Shown here: positions 1 through 15,000 of the stretch, in pieces | Position numbering within the stretch: the stretch's first letter is position 1 | How the letters are laid out: each line of letters starts with the position of its first letter | NCBI GenBank assembly: GCA_037042185.1 | Contig: JAXQJY010000032.1 | Coordinates: forward strand, 372,001-436,000 | Source of the DNA: Sordariomycetes sp. S80-01Y | Taxonomy: Eukaryota; Ascomycota; Sordariomycetes | Length of the DNA stretch: 64,000 bases | Direction of reading: 5' to 3' | The notes under the pieces: model-generated | Seen by the model: the letters and a program-made list of their open reading frames with translations, nothing else | Database searches by the model: none | Told to the model about the DNA's origin: nothing | Position numbers and translations under genes: made by a program

Positions 1-75
1 ATACGAGCCGGGCTGCTTGACGGAAAGGGCCATAAGGCCTTGCTGCAGTGGGGTGCAGGGGAAAGCATCCTCAAG
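1..75 (-). other. Start of NRPS module M11 (F-type C domain, cut by window edge)
   Basis: The last visible residues contain AFPCTPLQQGL and VKQPGSY, the opening of an F-type condensation domain. This follows the ITAI carrier of M10 as the alternation predicts. The gene therefore has at least one more module to the left. Confidence 0.85.
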
Positions 76-3000
76 GGACGGGTTGCATAGCTGACACTTG
101 GACATAACCTCCCCTTGCATGTCGGACTTCTGCAAGTCGACCATGCTGAAAGGCTCTGCATTGTACTTGGAGGTCTCACTTGAAGTGGTTGCTTTGGTGG
201 CCAATGACTCAAGTCGGGAGTCCTGGAATATATCTTTGATGTCAATCGTCAACCCGCTCGCCTGTGCGACGGAGACGAGTTGAATTGCTGTGATGGAGTC
301 GCCACCCATGGATAGGAAGCTATCAGACTTTCCGATGTTCTCCGGATCGGTTCGGAGAACCTTGGACCAGATATCTCGAAGCTTGAGTTCTGTCTGAGTT
401 GTGGGCTTCACCTTCTCTTGGTTGACAAGCGAGTAGGTTACTCGCTGCGAATGCGTCAAGCCTTCAGACATGGCTTTCAATTTCCGTCGATCAACCTTCA
501 TAGCGCTGACGAACGGCCAATTTCGCACCGGCAAGAACATGGTAGGCACCATGTATCCAGGAAGTAAAGCTTTGAGCTCGTTTGACAAGTCCACAAGGGT
601 CTTCTTAATCTTGTCCGAAAGTTCAAGGAAGTCTCCTTTACCGTTGGCGGTGTCTCTATTGACGAACCCCACGAAGGCCACCAGAACATCTTGGCCGAAG
701 TTGAGAACGTTGACGGAAGCTTGTTCAATACTTGAGTCGAGCTTCTTTATCGTATACTCAATCTCTCCGGGCTCCAAGCGCTGACCGCGAATTTTAAGCT
801 GTCCATCTCCGCGGCCAAGGTATTCCATTGTGCCGTCGGGGAAGTACCTGACGAGGTCGCCTGTCCGGTAGAATTTAAGATCCTCCCGCAAAAGAGATGA
901 TGGTAGACATTCTAGAGTCATGGGGAAAGACTTCTTGGTCAAGGTTGGATTGTTGATGTAGCCTCGCGCGATGCCAGGCCCTTGCACCACAAGCTCACCG
1001 ATACAACCAATAGGCGTAAGTGAAAGGTCTTGTGGATTCACAATCCAAGTTGCCATATTAGTACCACGGCCAATGGATGTGGGAGATTCGGCCTCGGAGG
1101 CGTAGTCATGCACTGTACAGTAGATACAGGCTTCTGCTGGCCCGTAGCCGTTGGTCAACTCCACGTGCGGCATCCAGGTAGCCAACGTGTCTTGAGCGGC
1201 AGCTTCGCCGCTGAGGATCAACTTCTTAAGGCTGGGTATCTGCCTTGGATCGAGTGTGCGGAGGAACGATGGCGTCAAGCAAGCCGTATTGACGCGAGCC
1301 TCCTTGAAAAAGTTCACGATGCCCTGCAACCGTTCTGACTCAGTAGGGACACATACCGTGCCTCCATAGAACAGCGTGCTGAAGATCTCACCCAGGCTGA
1401 TATCAAACACATAGTTGGAGAATTGGAGGACCCTGGAGTCTGAGGCAAAACGACATGCTGCTCCTTGGCCTGTTAGGCTGCTTGAGCAGAGGGCGGTGTG
1501 TTCCATAAGAAGGCCTTTGGGCTTTCCTGTTGATCCAGACGTGAACAAGATATAGGCAGCATCCGACGGTTGAGGCCTGTCGAGATGGGAGCCCCAGGAA
1601 GTGTTTGACTGCTCGATCGTGCGGTCGAAATGCTGGGCAGAAACTTCAACTATATGCTCGACGAGACCAAAGCATGAGGATTTGGTTGAAGGAGAAACAA
1701 CAATAATGGTTGCACCAAGTTCCTCCATAAGTTCTCTTCGGCGCTCGGCAGGATGTGTAGGATCTATAGGTACGAACACACCTCCAGCTTTCATGATGCC
1801 AATCATCACAACAATAGCCCAAGGTGACTTTTCGTAACAGAATGGCACAGGGGTCCCTCTCCGAACGCCGATTGATGCGAGTTCGACTGAGAGTTGAGTA
1901 GAATGGTTGACTAGGTCGCTGTAGCTGAGGCTGATCTCGGTCGAGTATACGGCCTCGTGGTCGGGATTCAGCGCAGCTTTCTCAGCGACCAGATCGTGCG
2001 CACAGTTGTATACTGGCCTTGGCATTTCGTTCCAATGAACAGCTTGTTCCAAGTCCCAGTCCGAGGCCATCTTGACGTCGCTCAGGAGCTTCTGGCCTGG
2101 CTGTTGCATCTGATGAATGACGTTTTCGTACTGATGGGCGAGGCCCTGAATCTGGGCGTCCCCGAGAACTGAGGTATCGTAGATGAAGTATAGCTCGACC
2201 TTGGTGTCTGACAATCGGCATTGCATTACTAGAGGGTAGCTGTAGTAGTTCTGCAATTGGCGACGCTCTAGGGCGGCTTGAGAGCCAGCAGGCTCCATAA
2301 TCACTTCCTGGTTAACATCTCCTCCAGTAAAATGTTGCATTGGCTGGATTAGCAAAAGGCTAGTAAAGTCGCAAGCTTCTCGCGCTTCTATGCTCATCTT
2401 AGAGATGTCCTGGAGGCCAAATTGTTCGTATGGGATCATGGCTGTTGACTGTTCCTGAACTTTGCTGAGATATTCAAGCACAGTTTGCTGTTGATCAAGT
2501 TGCACCCGCACAGGAACAGTCGCCACGGCAGGGCCAGGCATGTCCATGATGCCGGCGACAGGAGCTTGGCGGCCTGATACCGTTGCGGCGAAGCAGATGT
2601 CATTGCTATCGGAATAGTTGGATAAGACAAATGCCCATGCCGCTCGCACCAACGCAGCCTTTGTGACAGAAACAGTCGACGACTCCGAGAAAGAGACCGG
2701 CCTGGTAAGCACGCCGGTGCTCTTTGGCACGGAGCTATGCTTTAGAGGACGAGGTGGGAAGGTAGCTCGCTTCGCACCATCCAGCTGACTCGTCCAGAAG
2801 CCGCATGACTCATCTGGATCAATGTCTTTGATGTATTTGATGAAGTGAGAGTAAGGCTTGAGTTGTATTGTGGCAGAATTCTGGTATGCGCTGAACAGAA
2901 CGTCTTGCACGATTCGGAGGGACCATCCATCGTGGACAGCGTGATGGAGAGCGACACCAAAGTAGGTCTGGCCATCGCGTTCCTTTACCAGTTCATATTG

Positions 3001-6000
3001 GCAAAGTCTGTCGCCATAGCCCATGGATATTTGTGAGACATGGTCCATGTAGTCATCCAACGTTTCGTGTGCCGGATTCCACTCAGTATCTCCAGCAACA
3101 ACAATCTGAACGGTCGTGTTTTTAACCCTGACGACTCTGCTGCGAAGGACATCACATGTCTCAACTGTTGATTGCCAGGCCTGGACGAAACGGTTGACAT
3201 CAGTTGTCTCTGGTAGCCGATATATGTATCTCGCGATGTACGATCCACGTTGCTTGGTAGCCAAGGCAATCAGGCCTTCCTGCAGCTTTGTGCAAGGATA
3301 TGCATCCTCGATATGCTGTCCAGAGGAAAGTGCAAAGTCGTTTTGCTTTTCCATGTCTTGAATGGAATTTTTCACCTCGTCGCTGAGCAGCTCGAAGGGC
3401 ATGACCCTCTCCTCAGAAGCGGTCGGGTCAGCAAAGGAAGCACGAGAAGCCATCGACAGTAGCCTGGCATCGTCAAAAATTTCCTTCACAGTGATAGTGA
3501 CCCCGTAGCTTCTTGCTACATTGGAGAGGTGAATGGCACTGATAGAGTCACCTCCTATTGAGAGGAAACTGTCATCCCGACCAATTCCCTCGATCGGAAT
3601 ATGGAGGACTTCAGACATTATCTTCTGGAACAACTTCTCCATCTCGGTCTCGGGAGCCCTCTTTTGCGTATCCTGAAGAGCATACATAGCGAGCTGCTCC
3701 TGAGCTAACTTGGAAGTCTCAGCTCTCAAGGTCTTGCGATCCAGCTTCGTTGATGTGATGAAAGGCATGTAACTGCAGGGGATGAAGAGGGAGGGAACCA
3801 TGTAGGAAGGCAAAGCCACAGTTAGCTCTCCGCGTAAGTCAAAGAGCTGAGTCGATAAGTCCGCAGATATCGGGAGGAAGATGGCTTCTTTGGACGGATC
3901 AAGGTCGATATCTGCAACACGACTTTGGTTGGAGAAGCAGACATAGGCCACTATCCGTGCGCCTGCCTCATTGTTGAGAATGTCGACACCAACTTGGACC
4001 GCCGACTTCAGATGGTCCCTGATGTGATACTCTATTTCGCCTAGTTCCACGCGGAACCCGCGGATCTTGATCTGGCTGTCTTTTCGGCTGACGAATTCCA
4101 TCGTGCCATCGCTGTTGTAACGACACAAATCGCCTGACTTGTAGAAGCGGTTGAAGTGCTCATCGTTGCGATTCGGCGCCCAATCAGGGAGGTCGAATGT
4201 CATCGAGGCCTTAGACATTCCAGGATTGGCAAGGTACTCGCGGAGCAATGTCGGGCCTTGCAGAAGCACTTCACCCGTGACACCGATGGGAGCGAGCTGC
4301 TTAGAATCATTGGGATCCATAATCCAGCAGTGTGAGCCAACCGGCGACCCGATCGTCAGCGACGACTCATCCGCTGAGCTCCATTCGTGTAATGTGCTAA
4401 AGCAGCAAGTCTCGGCAGGTCCCCAGCCGTTCACAAGTCGCAACTTGCCGAACCAAGCGTTGAAAACATCTTGAGCAACAGCCTCGCCGGCGAGTAGGAG
4501 GAGATCTAAAGACGGGAAATCCTCTGGACGTAGAGTGCGAACAAAAGCTGGGGTCAAGAAGGCCCAGTTAATTCTGTGGTCGCGGACGAAGCCAGCAAGT
4601 CCGCTGACCCGGGTGTCCTCTGAAGGAATGCATACACAAGCACCGTTGATCAGAGGAGCAACAATCTCACCGATAGAGAGATCGAATACATACGCAGCGA
4701 ACTGCAGCATTCTTACACTTGGGGTTAGTCCCAAGCGACGGCTGATGTGGGACTGGCTGGTGCAAACGGAACCGTGCTCCATCACTAGACCCTTCGGTGT
4801 ACCCGTACTGCCTGATGTGAAGAGCACATAGGCAGCGTTTCGGGGTGTAGGTTCTCTTGAGGGCCCCCAATGAGAGTTATCTCCCTGTCGGCAGAGCATC
4901 TCGTCGAGCGCGGCGGAAACTTCGACAACTTTCAGACCCAGATCAGAGCTGGCTGCAACGTTGGACGGGGAGGCTAGAGATATCTCTGCACCTGTTTGGT
5001 TTACAATCTGCTGCTTTCGTCCAGTTGGATGCGAAGGATCTAGCGGCACCCAAGCAGCACCAGCTTTGTTGATAGCCAGAATTGCAACGAAGTGCCAGGC
5101 TGATTTGTCAAAGCAGACATGAACCAGTTGCTCGATTCCAACTGAATATTCATGCACGAGATGATGCGCGAGGCGGCTGGCTGCTTTGTTGAGTTGCGAG
5201 TACGTAAACTCGCCATCCCAAGCCTGGATAGCCGGTGCATTGGGACGTAGAATGGCCTGATGCTCAACCATCTTATGGAAACACTCTTCAACAACCTCGG
5301 GAGTGGTTCCATTGTAGTCAAGGCTTTGTTGAACATCCCATGGCCCGGCGACACATACGGAGCTCAAGGACCAGTCGCCGTGAAGGCACAGCTGATGAAC
5401 GACGTGCTCGAATTGATGGCTCATAGCATTCATCAAAGGCTCTTGAAGAAGACTCGAATCGTAGATAAGTAGAAGCTCCATTGAATCATCAGATATAGCT
5501 CCCTGCATGACCAATGGGAAGGTGAAGTAGCCTTGCATTGTATTCTCGATGGAGTTAGACTCAGCAGGGGTCAGCAGACTGTTGTTGACAGCATCTGTCA
5601 ACCCCATCTGTTGGAAGGGCTGCACAACCATTAAGCTGGAGAAGTCACAGGCTTCCTTGGTGCTTTCGCTGATCTTGGTGATGTTTTGAAGACCGTACTG
5701 TTCAAAGGCCACCATATCCAGGGCTTGCCTTTGAACCGACTGCAAGAAGTCGTCTACCTTTTGATCGGTCATTGCAATCCTTACTGGAACCGTGGCAATC
5801 ATGGGGCCAGGCATGCGTTCGAGGCCTGGAAGGGGTGCCTGACGGCCGGAAACCGTCGCACCAAAAGTGACATCGTCGGTGTCGCTGTAACGGGCGAGAA
5901 CCACGCCCCAGGCAGCTCGGACAACAGATGCTCGTGTGACGGAATTTGTGATCTTGGCTGGGAACTTGATGTTTCTAGCGACCACACGAGTGACGGCCTT

Positions 6001-9000
6001 GGCATCAGGGTTGGCCTGCCGAGGAGGAAATGATGCTGGCTGCGCACCCTGCAGTTGTTTCTTCCAGTAGCCTTCGGCTGCGCTCTTGTTCATGTTCGAT
6101 ACGTAGGAAATGAAGCCACTGTATGGGTTCAATGCCTCAACTTCTGCACCATTGTAAGTCTTGAGAAGGGTTTCCATAATCATCGTGAAGCTCCAGCCAT
6201 CGAATATTGAATGATGGCTGAACCACAAGAAGTAGTTCTCTCCACTTGACTCTTGCACCAGGCTGTATCGATTGAGTCGTGTGCCATAAGTCATATCCAA
6301 ATCGGAAGCAGTCCTTGTGGCTTCTTGTAGGCTAAGCCCACGTACGTCATCCCATTGAACATCTTTGTCAATGATGACTTGAACAGAAGATTCTCCGATC
6401 TTGACAATTCTGGCTCTTAGGTTGCCGCAGAGCTCGACTGTCCTGTGCCAGGCGGCCACGAAGCGACCTAGATTGACCTGCGATGACAGCTTGTAAATGT
6501 GCTTGGCAACATAAGAGCCTGGTTGTTTGACCGATAATGCGATGAGACCAGCCTGCATCTGAGTGCAAGGGTAAGCGTCTTCAAAACTCTGATAGTCAGA
6601 CAATTCACAGTCTTTCCGGAGCATGTTCTCCACATTTGATGACCGGAAATCATTCTCAAGGAGGCTGAAAGGAGCTGGAGCCTCGATGGCTTGTGAGCTT
6701 TGGGAGATGTAGCCTGCGTTTTTGGCCACAGAAAGGAGCCTTGGGTCATCGAAGATGTCTTTGACCGTGAGAGAAACCCCCTGGCGTCTAGCAACTCGAG
6801 TCAGGTGAATGGCGCTGATAGAGTCGCCACCTAGAGATAGGAAGCTATCATCGCGACCAATAGATTCGGCCGAAACACGAAGAATATCTGACCAAATAGA
6901 CTGAAGAAGGCGCTCCATTTCCGTTTCGGGGGCCCTCTTCTCGTTGCTTTGAAGTGCGTACATTGCCATCTTATCCTGAGGTAGGCGAAGCGTTTCCGCC
7001 CTCAAGGTCTTTCGATCCAGCTTAGTGGACGTGATGAAGGGCATGTAGTTGCAAGGAATAAAGAGAGATGGCACCATATATGATGGAAGCAAGACCTCCA
7101 GTTCTCCTATCAATGCGGTGATCGCGTGAGAGAGGGTAGGGGATATCGGCGAGAACATCGACTCCTTTTCGAGATCCAAGTCGAAGCCCACCACCCTTCC
7201 TTCATTGGAGAAGCAGAAGAATGCCACGAGTCTTGCACCTGCCTCAGTTTCAACGAGCTCCACACCAACCTGAACTGCATCGCTCAGTACTGTGAGAATA
7301 TGGTGTTCAATCTCGCTCAGTTCCACGCGGAAGCCACGGATCTTGACCTGGCTATCCTTGCGACTGATAAACTCGATCTCTCCCTCCGAATTGAACCTGC
7401 ACAAGTCTCCAGATTTGTACATTCGTGCAAGTTGTGGGGGCTCCTGGGCCGCCCAAGGGGGGAGCTGAGTGATGATTGTCTCCTCTGTCTTGTCCTTGTC
7501 ATTGAGGTACTCGCGAAGCAGGGTGGCTCCTTGGATAACCACCTCGCCGGCTGTTCCGAATGGAGCCAACTTTTGAGGATCTTCCGGGTCAACAATCCAA
7601 CAGAGACAGTTGATTGGCGTTCCGATGTTAGACGGGTAGTCCTGTAGTGATTTGTACTCGTAAGATGTGGCAGCCAGACAGCACTCGGCAGGGCCCCAGA
7701 TATTGATCAACCGCACTTTGCCGAACCACTGGTCCAGGACATCCTGACCCACTGCTTCGCCGGCGAGAATGACGAGCTCGAGATCAGGGAGCTCTGAGGG
7801 ATCTAAGGTTCGGGCAAACGAAGGTGTGATCAGGGCCCAGTTGACCTTGGTTGCCTGCATGTAAGGAACAAGACTGTTCATGCGGACTTCGTCTGATGGA
7901 ACGCATAGAGTGGCGCCAAAAATGAAGGAGCCAAAGATATCGCCAATAGATAAGTCGAAGACGAAGGATGCAAATTGCAGCATCCTGACCCGATGGGTGA
8001 GACCAATTTTGTTCCAGATGTTCACGGCGCTGGTACAAAGGGCACGATGCTCAACAACAAAGCCCTTTGGCACACCAGTGCTACCCGAAGTGAAGAGTAT
8101 GTAGGCGGGATCGGCCGGCGTAACAGCGGTCCTAGGCGTCGCCTGAGAGACTTGGGCTTCGAGCTTCTCATTGAATTCTTGATCGACGACAATGACGGAT
8201 TTGAAGAAGTCATCGTGGGTAGGTTTGTGCAAAGCGGAAGTCAGGCACAGCTTGGAGCCAGTTTGGCTCACGATCTGCCTCTGGCGTTGAATAGGGTGGG
8301 AGGGGTCGAGGGGAGACCAACAGCCGCCCGCTTTGTTAATCGCAATGATAGAAACAAAGTGCCAAATAGACTTCTCAAAGCAGACATGCACAGTCTCTCC
8401 AACCGTTAATCTTTCCTGGTCGATCAGGTAATTTGCTAGACGATTGGAAGCAGTGTTGAGCTCGGCGAATGTCATGCCACCATCCCATGCCTCAATGGAC
8501 GAGTCACCAGGCCGTAGATCAACTTGCTTCTCGAAAAGCTTATGAACACATTCGTCAATGAATAACGGCTTTTCTGCATTGGCAGCGTTCGCTCGCTCGA
8601 GGTCCCAAGTCGATACCAGGGATAGATCAGCCAGTGACTGATCTTCTTCCGAGAGCATTGACCGTATGATGTGCTCGTACTGGTGGGACATAGCGTGCAG
8701 CTGCTCTTCACCCAGGGCTGCTGTGTCATAAATGAGGAAGAGCTCTACCTTGTCATCGGCCAAGCTGGCTTGCATGACCAAGGGGTAGTTGAAGTACCCT
8801 TGGAAGGTTTTTTCTAGGGCTTCATCTCCACTTGATGCAGGGAAGAGAAGGGCACTCTGGCTCTCCGTACCCAGTCCCATCTTCTGGAAAGGCTGGATAA
8901 CCATTAGGCTGGAGAAGTCACATGCTTCTTTGACCTCTTTGCTGATCTTGGAAATATTCTGCAGTCCAAATTGCTCAAACGGCACGACTTCCATGGCTTG

Positions 9001-12000
9001 ATTTTGAACAGTTCTCAGGAATTCGCGAACTGGCTGAGATTTGTCGACATGAACGCGAACTGGAACAGTAGCAATCATCGGACCTGGCATTGCCTCTACT
9101 CCGGGTACAGGAGCCTGACGGCCGGAGACCGTGGCGCCAAAGGTGATGTCATCCGTATCACAATACCTTGCAAGTAGGATGGCCCAGGCCGACCGCAGGA
9201 TTGTGGCCTGGGTTACCGAGCTTCCTGTAACTTTCGAGAGAGCCAATGTTTTGGTAACGACCTTCGTGGTAGACTCGATGGAAGCTCCAACACGCTTGGC
9301 AGGATATGAGGCCTGCCGAGCCCCGAACAACCGGTCTCTCCAAAAGGTCTCGGCTGCGGCCTGATCAATATGAGCCACGTAGGAGATGAAACCCGAGTAA
9401 GCTCTCATTGCAGGAATTTCTTTGCCATGGTAAGACTTAAACAGACAGTCCAAAATGATACCAAGACTCCAGCCGTCAAATACCGAGTGGTGGCTCAGCC
9501 AGATGAAGTATGTAGTTCCATCATCATCCCTGGCAAGACTATAGCGATTGAGCCTTGAGCCATATGTCATCTCGATCTCATCGGCATGCCGCATAGCGGC
9601 AGCAAAGTCAGAGGTTCCGATGGAGTCCCATATTGCCTCTTCGCGAAGCTCTGCTTGGATTGGGACACCGTCGAATTCTATGATCCGGGTACGTAGGTTA
9701 CCGCAGCGCTGGACAGTGTCGTTCCACGCAGAAATAAAAGCGTCCGGATTGACGTTGTGACCAAGACGGAACGCTTGTCGGGAGATGTATGATCCAGGCT
9801 GCTTAACAGACAAAGCCATAAGGCCCTGCTGTAAAGCGGTGCAGGGATAGGCATCCAAGACAGTTGCCTTGCATGTAGACAGAAACTCATCGGCCACAAG
9901 ATCAGTTTTGCACGGCAAAAGGCTGAAAGGCTCGATAGTGTCTGATTCAACGTTCTCGACTCTGATGGTCAATCTTGCAAGAGAGTCCAAACGAGCATCC
10001 TTGAAGATATCGGTAATGCTGAGTTGGAGACCATTTCGCTGCGCGAGTGACACCATCTGAATCGCAGTGATGGAATCACCGCCAATCCGCAGGAAGTCGT
10101 CATACTTGGTGATGTCCTCAGCAGGAGTACCCAGCGCGCGAGCCCAGACCTCTCTGAGCTGGAACTCCATTTCGGTTGTTGGTTCGACCTTCGTTTGGCT
10201 GGCCAAGGCATACTCCGCACGTTGGGCGGGTGACAAGGTGCGTCCTAATTCTCGCAGTCTGCGTCTGTCTACCTTCATTGCGCTAACGACAGGCATTTTG
10301 CGGATCGGGATGTACATGGAGGGAACCATAAACCCCGGAAGAGTGGCCTTGACCTCATTAGACAGACTGACAAGGCGCTCTTGAAGAGCGTCGTTGAGAG
10401 CAAGGAAGTCATCTTCATCCCCTTCGTCCGAAACATCATTGAAGCTAACAAATGCAGCAAGATGCTCACGGGAGTCGAAAGAAAGAATGTCGACCGCAGC
10501 TTGCTTAATTGTGCTGTCGATAGCCATGGCCACGTGCTCGATCTCGCCTGGCTCCAAACGCTGACCGCGGATCTTGAGTTGATTGTCCCTGCGCCCGAGA
10601 TACTCCAGATCACCAGTAGGCAGGTATCTGACAAGATCACCCGTACGGTAGATCTTGAACGACTCGCCATTCGACCAAGTGTCGGGCAAAAAGTCGAGTT
10701 TGTCGACAAAGACCTCCTTGGTCAAGCTCTCGTTATTAACATATCCTGTGGCAATGCCAGGGCCTTGAACAACCAATTCGCCCACACAGCCGATGGGCGC
10801 CAAACTCAGGTCTTCAACACTAACAATCCACGTAGCGAGATTGGCACCTCGGCCGATGGTTGTTGCTGGTTCAGCGCGAGAGGCGAAATAATGTGTTGTG
10901 CTGTAGATGCAGGCTTCGGCAGGACCGTAACCGTTGATGAGATCGACGTGATCGAGCCACGTTATGAGGGTATCTTGAGTCGGAGCTTCGCCCCCGACGA
11001 TGAGTTTGGTGAGTCCTGGGACATCCTTGGGCTGCAGCGTCCGTGCGAATGATGGAGTCAACATGGCTGTGTTGATGTCGGCTTTGTTGATAAACACAGC
11101 AAGCGATTGGAGACGCTCCGAGTCGCTAGGCACACAGACAGTGCCTCCATGAGCGAGTGTACCGAAGATCTCTCCAAGAGAAACATCAAAGACGTAGTTG
11201 GAAAACTGCAGTACCCTGGATTCGGGGTTGAGCCCGTAGGCTTGTCCATGACCTTTCACACAGCTGGAGGACAGAGCTGTATGGTCCATAATGATTCCCT
11301 TAGGCTTTCCAGTTGACCCAGAGGTGAAAAGAACATAGGCAGGGTCATGTGGCTGCACATCGAAAGAAACAGGTGTGAGCTTCGAAACCTGTTGCTCAGA
11401 CAGGCTAGCGGGAACCTCCAGAATATGAGAAGCAATTCCTTCGCATGTCCCCTTCGCAAACGGCGATACAACAACAACTTCTGCCCCGAGATCCTTTACT
11501 ATCTCCTCGAGACGCTCGCGAGGATGTTGTGGATCAAGTGGCACGAAGGCGCCCCCAGCCTTCATGATACCAACCATGGAAATGATGGTCCATGGTGATT
11601 TCTCGTAGCAGATGGGGACGGGAGCTCCAGTCCTCAAGCCGAGTTCAATTAACTGGGCCGCAATTCGGTCCGAGAGGTGATCCAGCTCAGCGTAGCTGAC
11701 ATTCATATCGGTAGAGTACAGAGCGGGATGGTTGGGTGCTGACGCAGTGCGCTGGGAGATCAGATCGTGGGTACAGACAGACATCGTCTCTGGCATGCTG
11801 TTCCACTGAATCGCCTGCTCTAGGTCCCATTTGGAAGACATCCCAACATCGGAAATACATCTATCGCTCTGTGCTTGCAGTCCTTGGATGACACACTCGT
11901 ATTGATGTGAGAGAGCCTGCATCTGAATTTCACCCAAGATGCTGGTGTCATAAATGAGGAAAACCTCAACCATATCGTCGCTGACAGCGCACTGAGCAAC

Positions 12001-15000
12001 AAGAGGATAACTGTAGTAGTTCTGAAGCTTTTCGCTGTCCTCGTCGGCCTCGGAGCTGGCTGGGGTAATAATTGCGCCGCTGCCATCCTCTGGTTTAAAT
12101 GACATGTGCTGCATCGGCTGGACGACCATCAAACTCGTGAAGTCGGTAGCATCACGCGCGTCAGAGTGAAGCTTGGCGATTTCTTGCAGTCCAAACTGCT
12201 CATGCGGGATCATGTCAGTTGCCTGTGTCTGTATTTGGTTCAGGTATTCGAGCGAAGTCAACTTCTGGTGTAGCTTGACCCGAACGGGAACCGTAGCGAC
12301 AGTCGGACCAGCCATATCAAGAATACCGGGAACGGGGGCTTGACGGCCAGAAATGGTGGCAGCGAAAGTGATATCGTCCGTATCGCTGTACTTGGCTAGC
12401 ACGAAGGCCCATGCTGCACGGAGGATGGTGGCATTGGTGATCGATGGATTGAAAGATTGAGCAAATTCGATCTTCTTCGTGAGAACCTTGGTAAATCCGG
12501 GTGTAGACCTAGTCTTGGGCGGAGGAGGAGGGAACGTTGCTCGTTTGGCGCCGTCAAGCTGCTCAGACCAGTAGGTCCGCGTATTGCTCACTTCCAAGTC
12601 CTGGACGTACCCAACGAAACTAGAGTAGGGAGACAAGGTAGGTAGGCCTACCTTATGATAGGCTCGCTGGAGGACATCTTGGATGATGCGCAGGGACCAT
12701 CCGTCATGGATGGCGTGGTGAATCGCAAGCGCAAAATATACGTCGCCACCTTCTTCGGTGATTAATTCGTATTGGCAAAGGCGGTCACCAAAGCCCATAG
12801 TCAAATGTGACATGTCCTGCATGTAATATTGCAGGGTGTCGTGGGGTTTGCCCCAGCTGTTGTCTCCCCCAATAACGACCTGCGCTATGGCATCATCGTC
12901 AAGTGAAAGAATCCTAGTGCGCAATATGCTGCAAGCATCAACCGTCTCATCCCATGCCGCAACAAAACGGCCAATTTCAACTGAGGGAGAGAGCTTGTAG
13001 ACATGCTTGCCAATGTACGACCCAGGCTGCTTGAGGGATAGCGTCATAAGTCCCTCTTGCAACTTCAGGCACGGATACGCATCATCGATTGTGTACTGAG
13101 CCGGAAGGTCAGGGATCTGCTGAGAGTCAAGGCTGAGGATGGCTTGTTTGATCTCCGCATCAACAAGGCTGAAGGGGCCGGCGGGGGCAAAGGTGTTGGC
13201 ATCATCGTCAATGTAGTCGGCCTTAGCGGCCAGAGACAGAAGCCTTTCATGATCAAAGACGTCCTTTACCGTGATCGATATTCCCTCAGTGCGAGCCGCG
13301 TTCATCAAATGGATGGCACTGATTGAATCGCCGCCAATAGCCAGGAAGCTATCGTCGCGGCCAATCGAGTCGACCGGAATGCGAAGTAAAGTTGCCCAGA
13401 TAGCTTGTAATTGGCGCTCCATCTTTGTTTCAGGGACGCGTTTCTCGAATGTCTGGAGTGCGTATGTGACAAGTTTCTCCTGGGTTAGACGGCCTGTCTC
13501 CGCGATGAGCGTCTTTCGGTCCAGCTTTGTCGATGTAATAAAAGGCATGTATCTGCAGGGGACAAACAGAGATGGAACCATATATGACGGTAGCAGGGTA
13601 CCCAACTCTCCGACCAGTTCCGTGAGCCGGGAGGAGAGCTCTGTAGGCATAGGCGTAAAGATGGGCTCAGCTGCCAGGTCTAGGTTAATGCCAGCGACGC
13701 GTCCCTCGTTGGAAAAGCACAAGTAGGCAACAAGCCTGTCTCCGGCTTCCGTGTGGAAAACATCCACTCCGACTTGTGAGACGCTGTCCAGCAGCGTGCG
13801 GATATGGTATTCCACCTCTCCCAATTCTACACGGAAACCTCGAATCTTGACCTGGTTGTCTTTGCGGCTCACGAATTCGATTTGCCCATCTGGGGTATAG
13901 CAACAGAGGTCGCCTGACTTGTAAAACTTGTTCCAGTGAGGCTCGTTGCGGCGTGGCACCCAATCCGGCAAATCTCGCACAAAAGAGGCCTCGGTACGTT
14001 CATTTTCATCGAGGTATTCGCGGAGAAGAGTCGGGCCCTGCAAAACGGCCTCGCCAATGGTCCCAAAAGGTGCCAGCTTTCGTGGGTCTTGGGGATCAAC
14101 TAACCAACAGAAGCCACCAACGCTGCTTCCAACAATGGCAGGCGAATCGTTTCGAGTCTGGTATTCGTACATGGTGCTGAAGACGACGGTTTCTGCCGGT
14201 CCCCAGCCGTTCAAAAGGCGCACATGACCGAACCAGGTGTCGATGATATCTTGGCCGACGGCTTCACCGGCAAGAAGAACAAGGTCGACCGAGGGAACTT
14301 CTTCGGGCTTAAGTGTGCGAGCAAATGCAGGTGTTAGGAAAAGCCTATTAACACGGTGGTCGCGTATGAAGTCGATCAACCCATTGAGGCGCATTGCGTC
14401 AGATGGCACACAAAGGCATGCTCCAGTTATCAAAGCACCAAAAATCTCGCCAATCGACATGTCGAAGACATAGGAGGCAAACTGTAGCATCCTGACATCA
14501 GAACGACTGGAAGAGTTAATTCTATCCCAGATGTTCCTTTGGCTGGTGCACAGAGACTGATGCGTGATGACAAAGCCTTTTGGTACTCCAGTGCTTCCGG
14601 AAGTGAAGAGGATATAAGCAGCTGTCTCTGGAGCCACGAATCTCTTGGGGCGGGAAGAAGATTTCTTGTTGTCTGGGGCTTCAAAATCAAAACCAGCGTC
14701 CACAGTTAACACAGTCTCCATGAAGTCCGAGCAGGTGTCTGCGCTGGATTGGGATGCAAGACACAATCTTGCACCAGTCTGGCTGGCAATTTGCTTGCGC
14801 CGGTGGGCAGGGTGTGATGGATCGAAGGGTGACCATGTGGCTCCGGCTTTGTTGATCGCGATGATAGAGATGAAATACCATAGGGTCTTTTCAAAGCACA
14901 CATGGATAATCTCACCGCTTTGGACGTTGCATGAGTCCACAAGATGGTTGGCGAGGCGATTCGTAGTTTCTTCAAGCTCCAAGTAGGTCAATGCGCCATC

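Noticed and set aside
10381-11052. Plus-strand open frame of 223 codons, with others of 100-290 codons (for example 16348-17217) across 1-33,590
   Set aside because: They lie antisense to conserved adenylation and condensation motifs of the NRPS and resemble no protein. They are frame shadows of the strongly biased coding strand.
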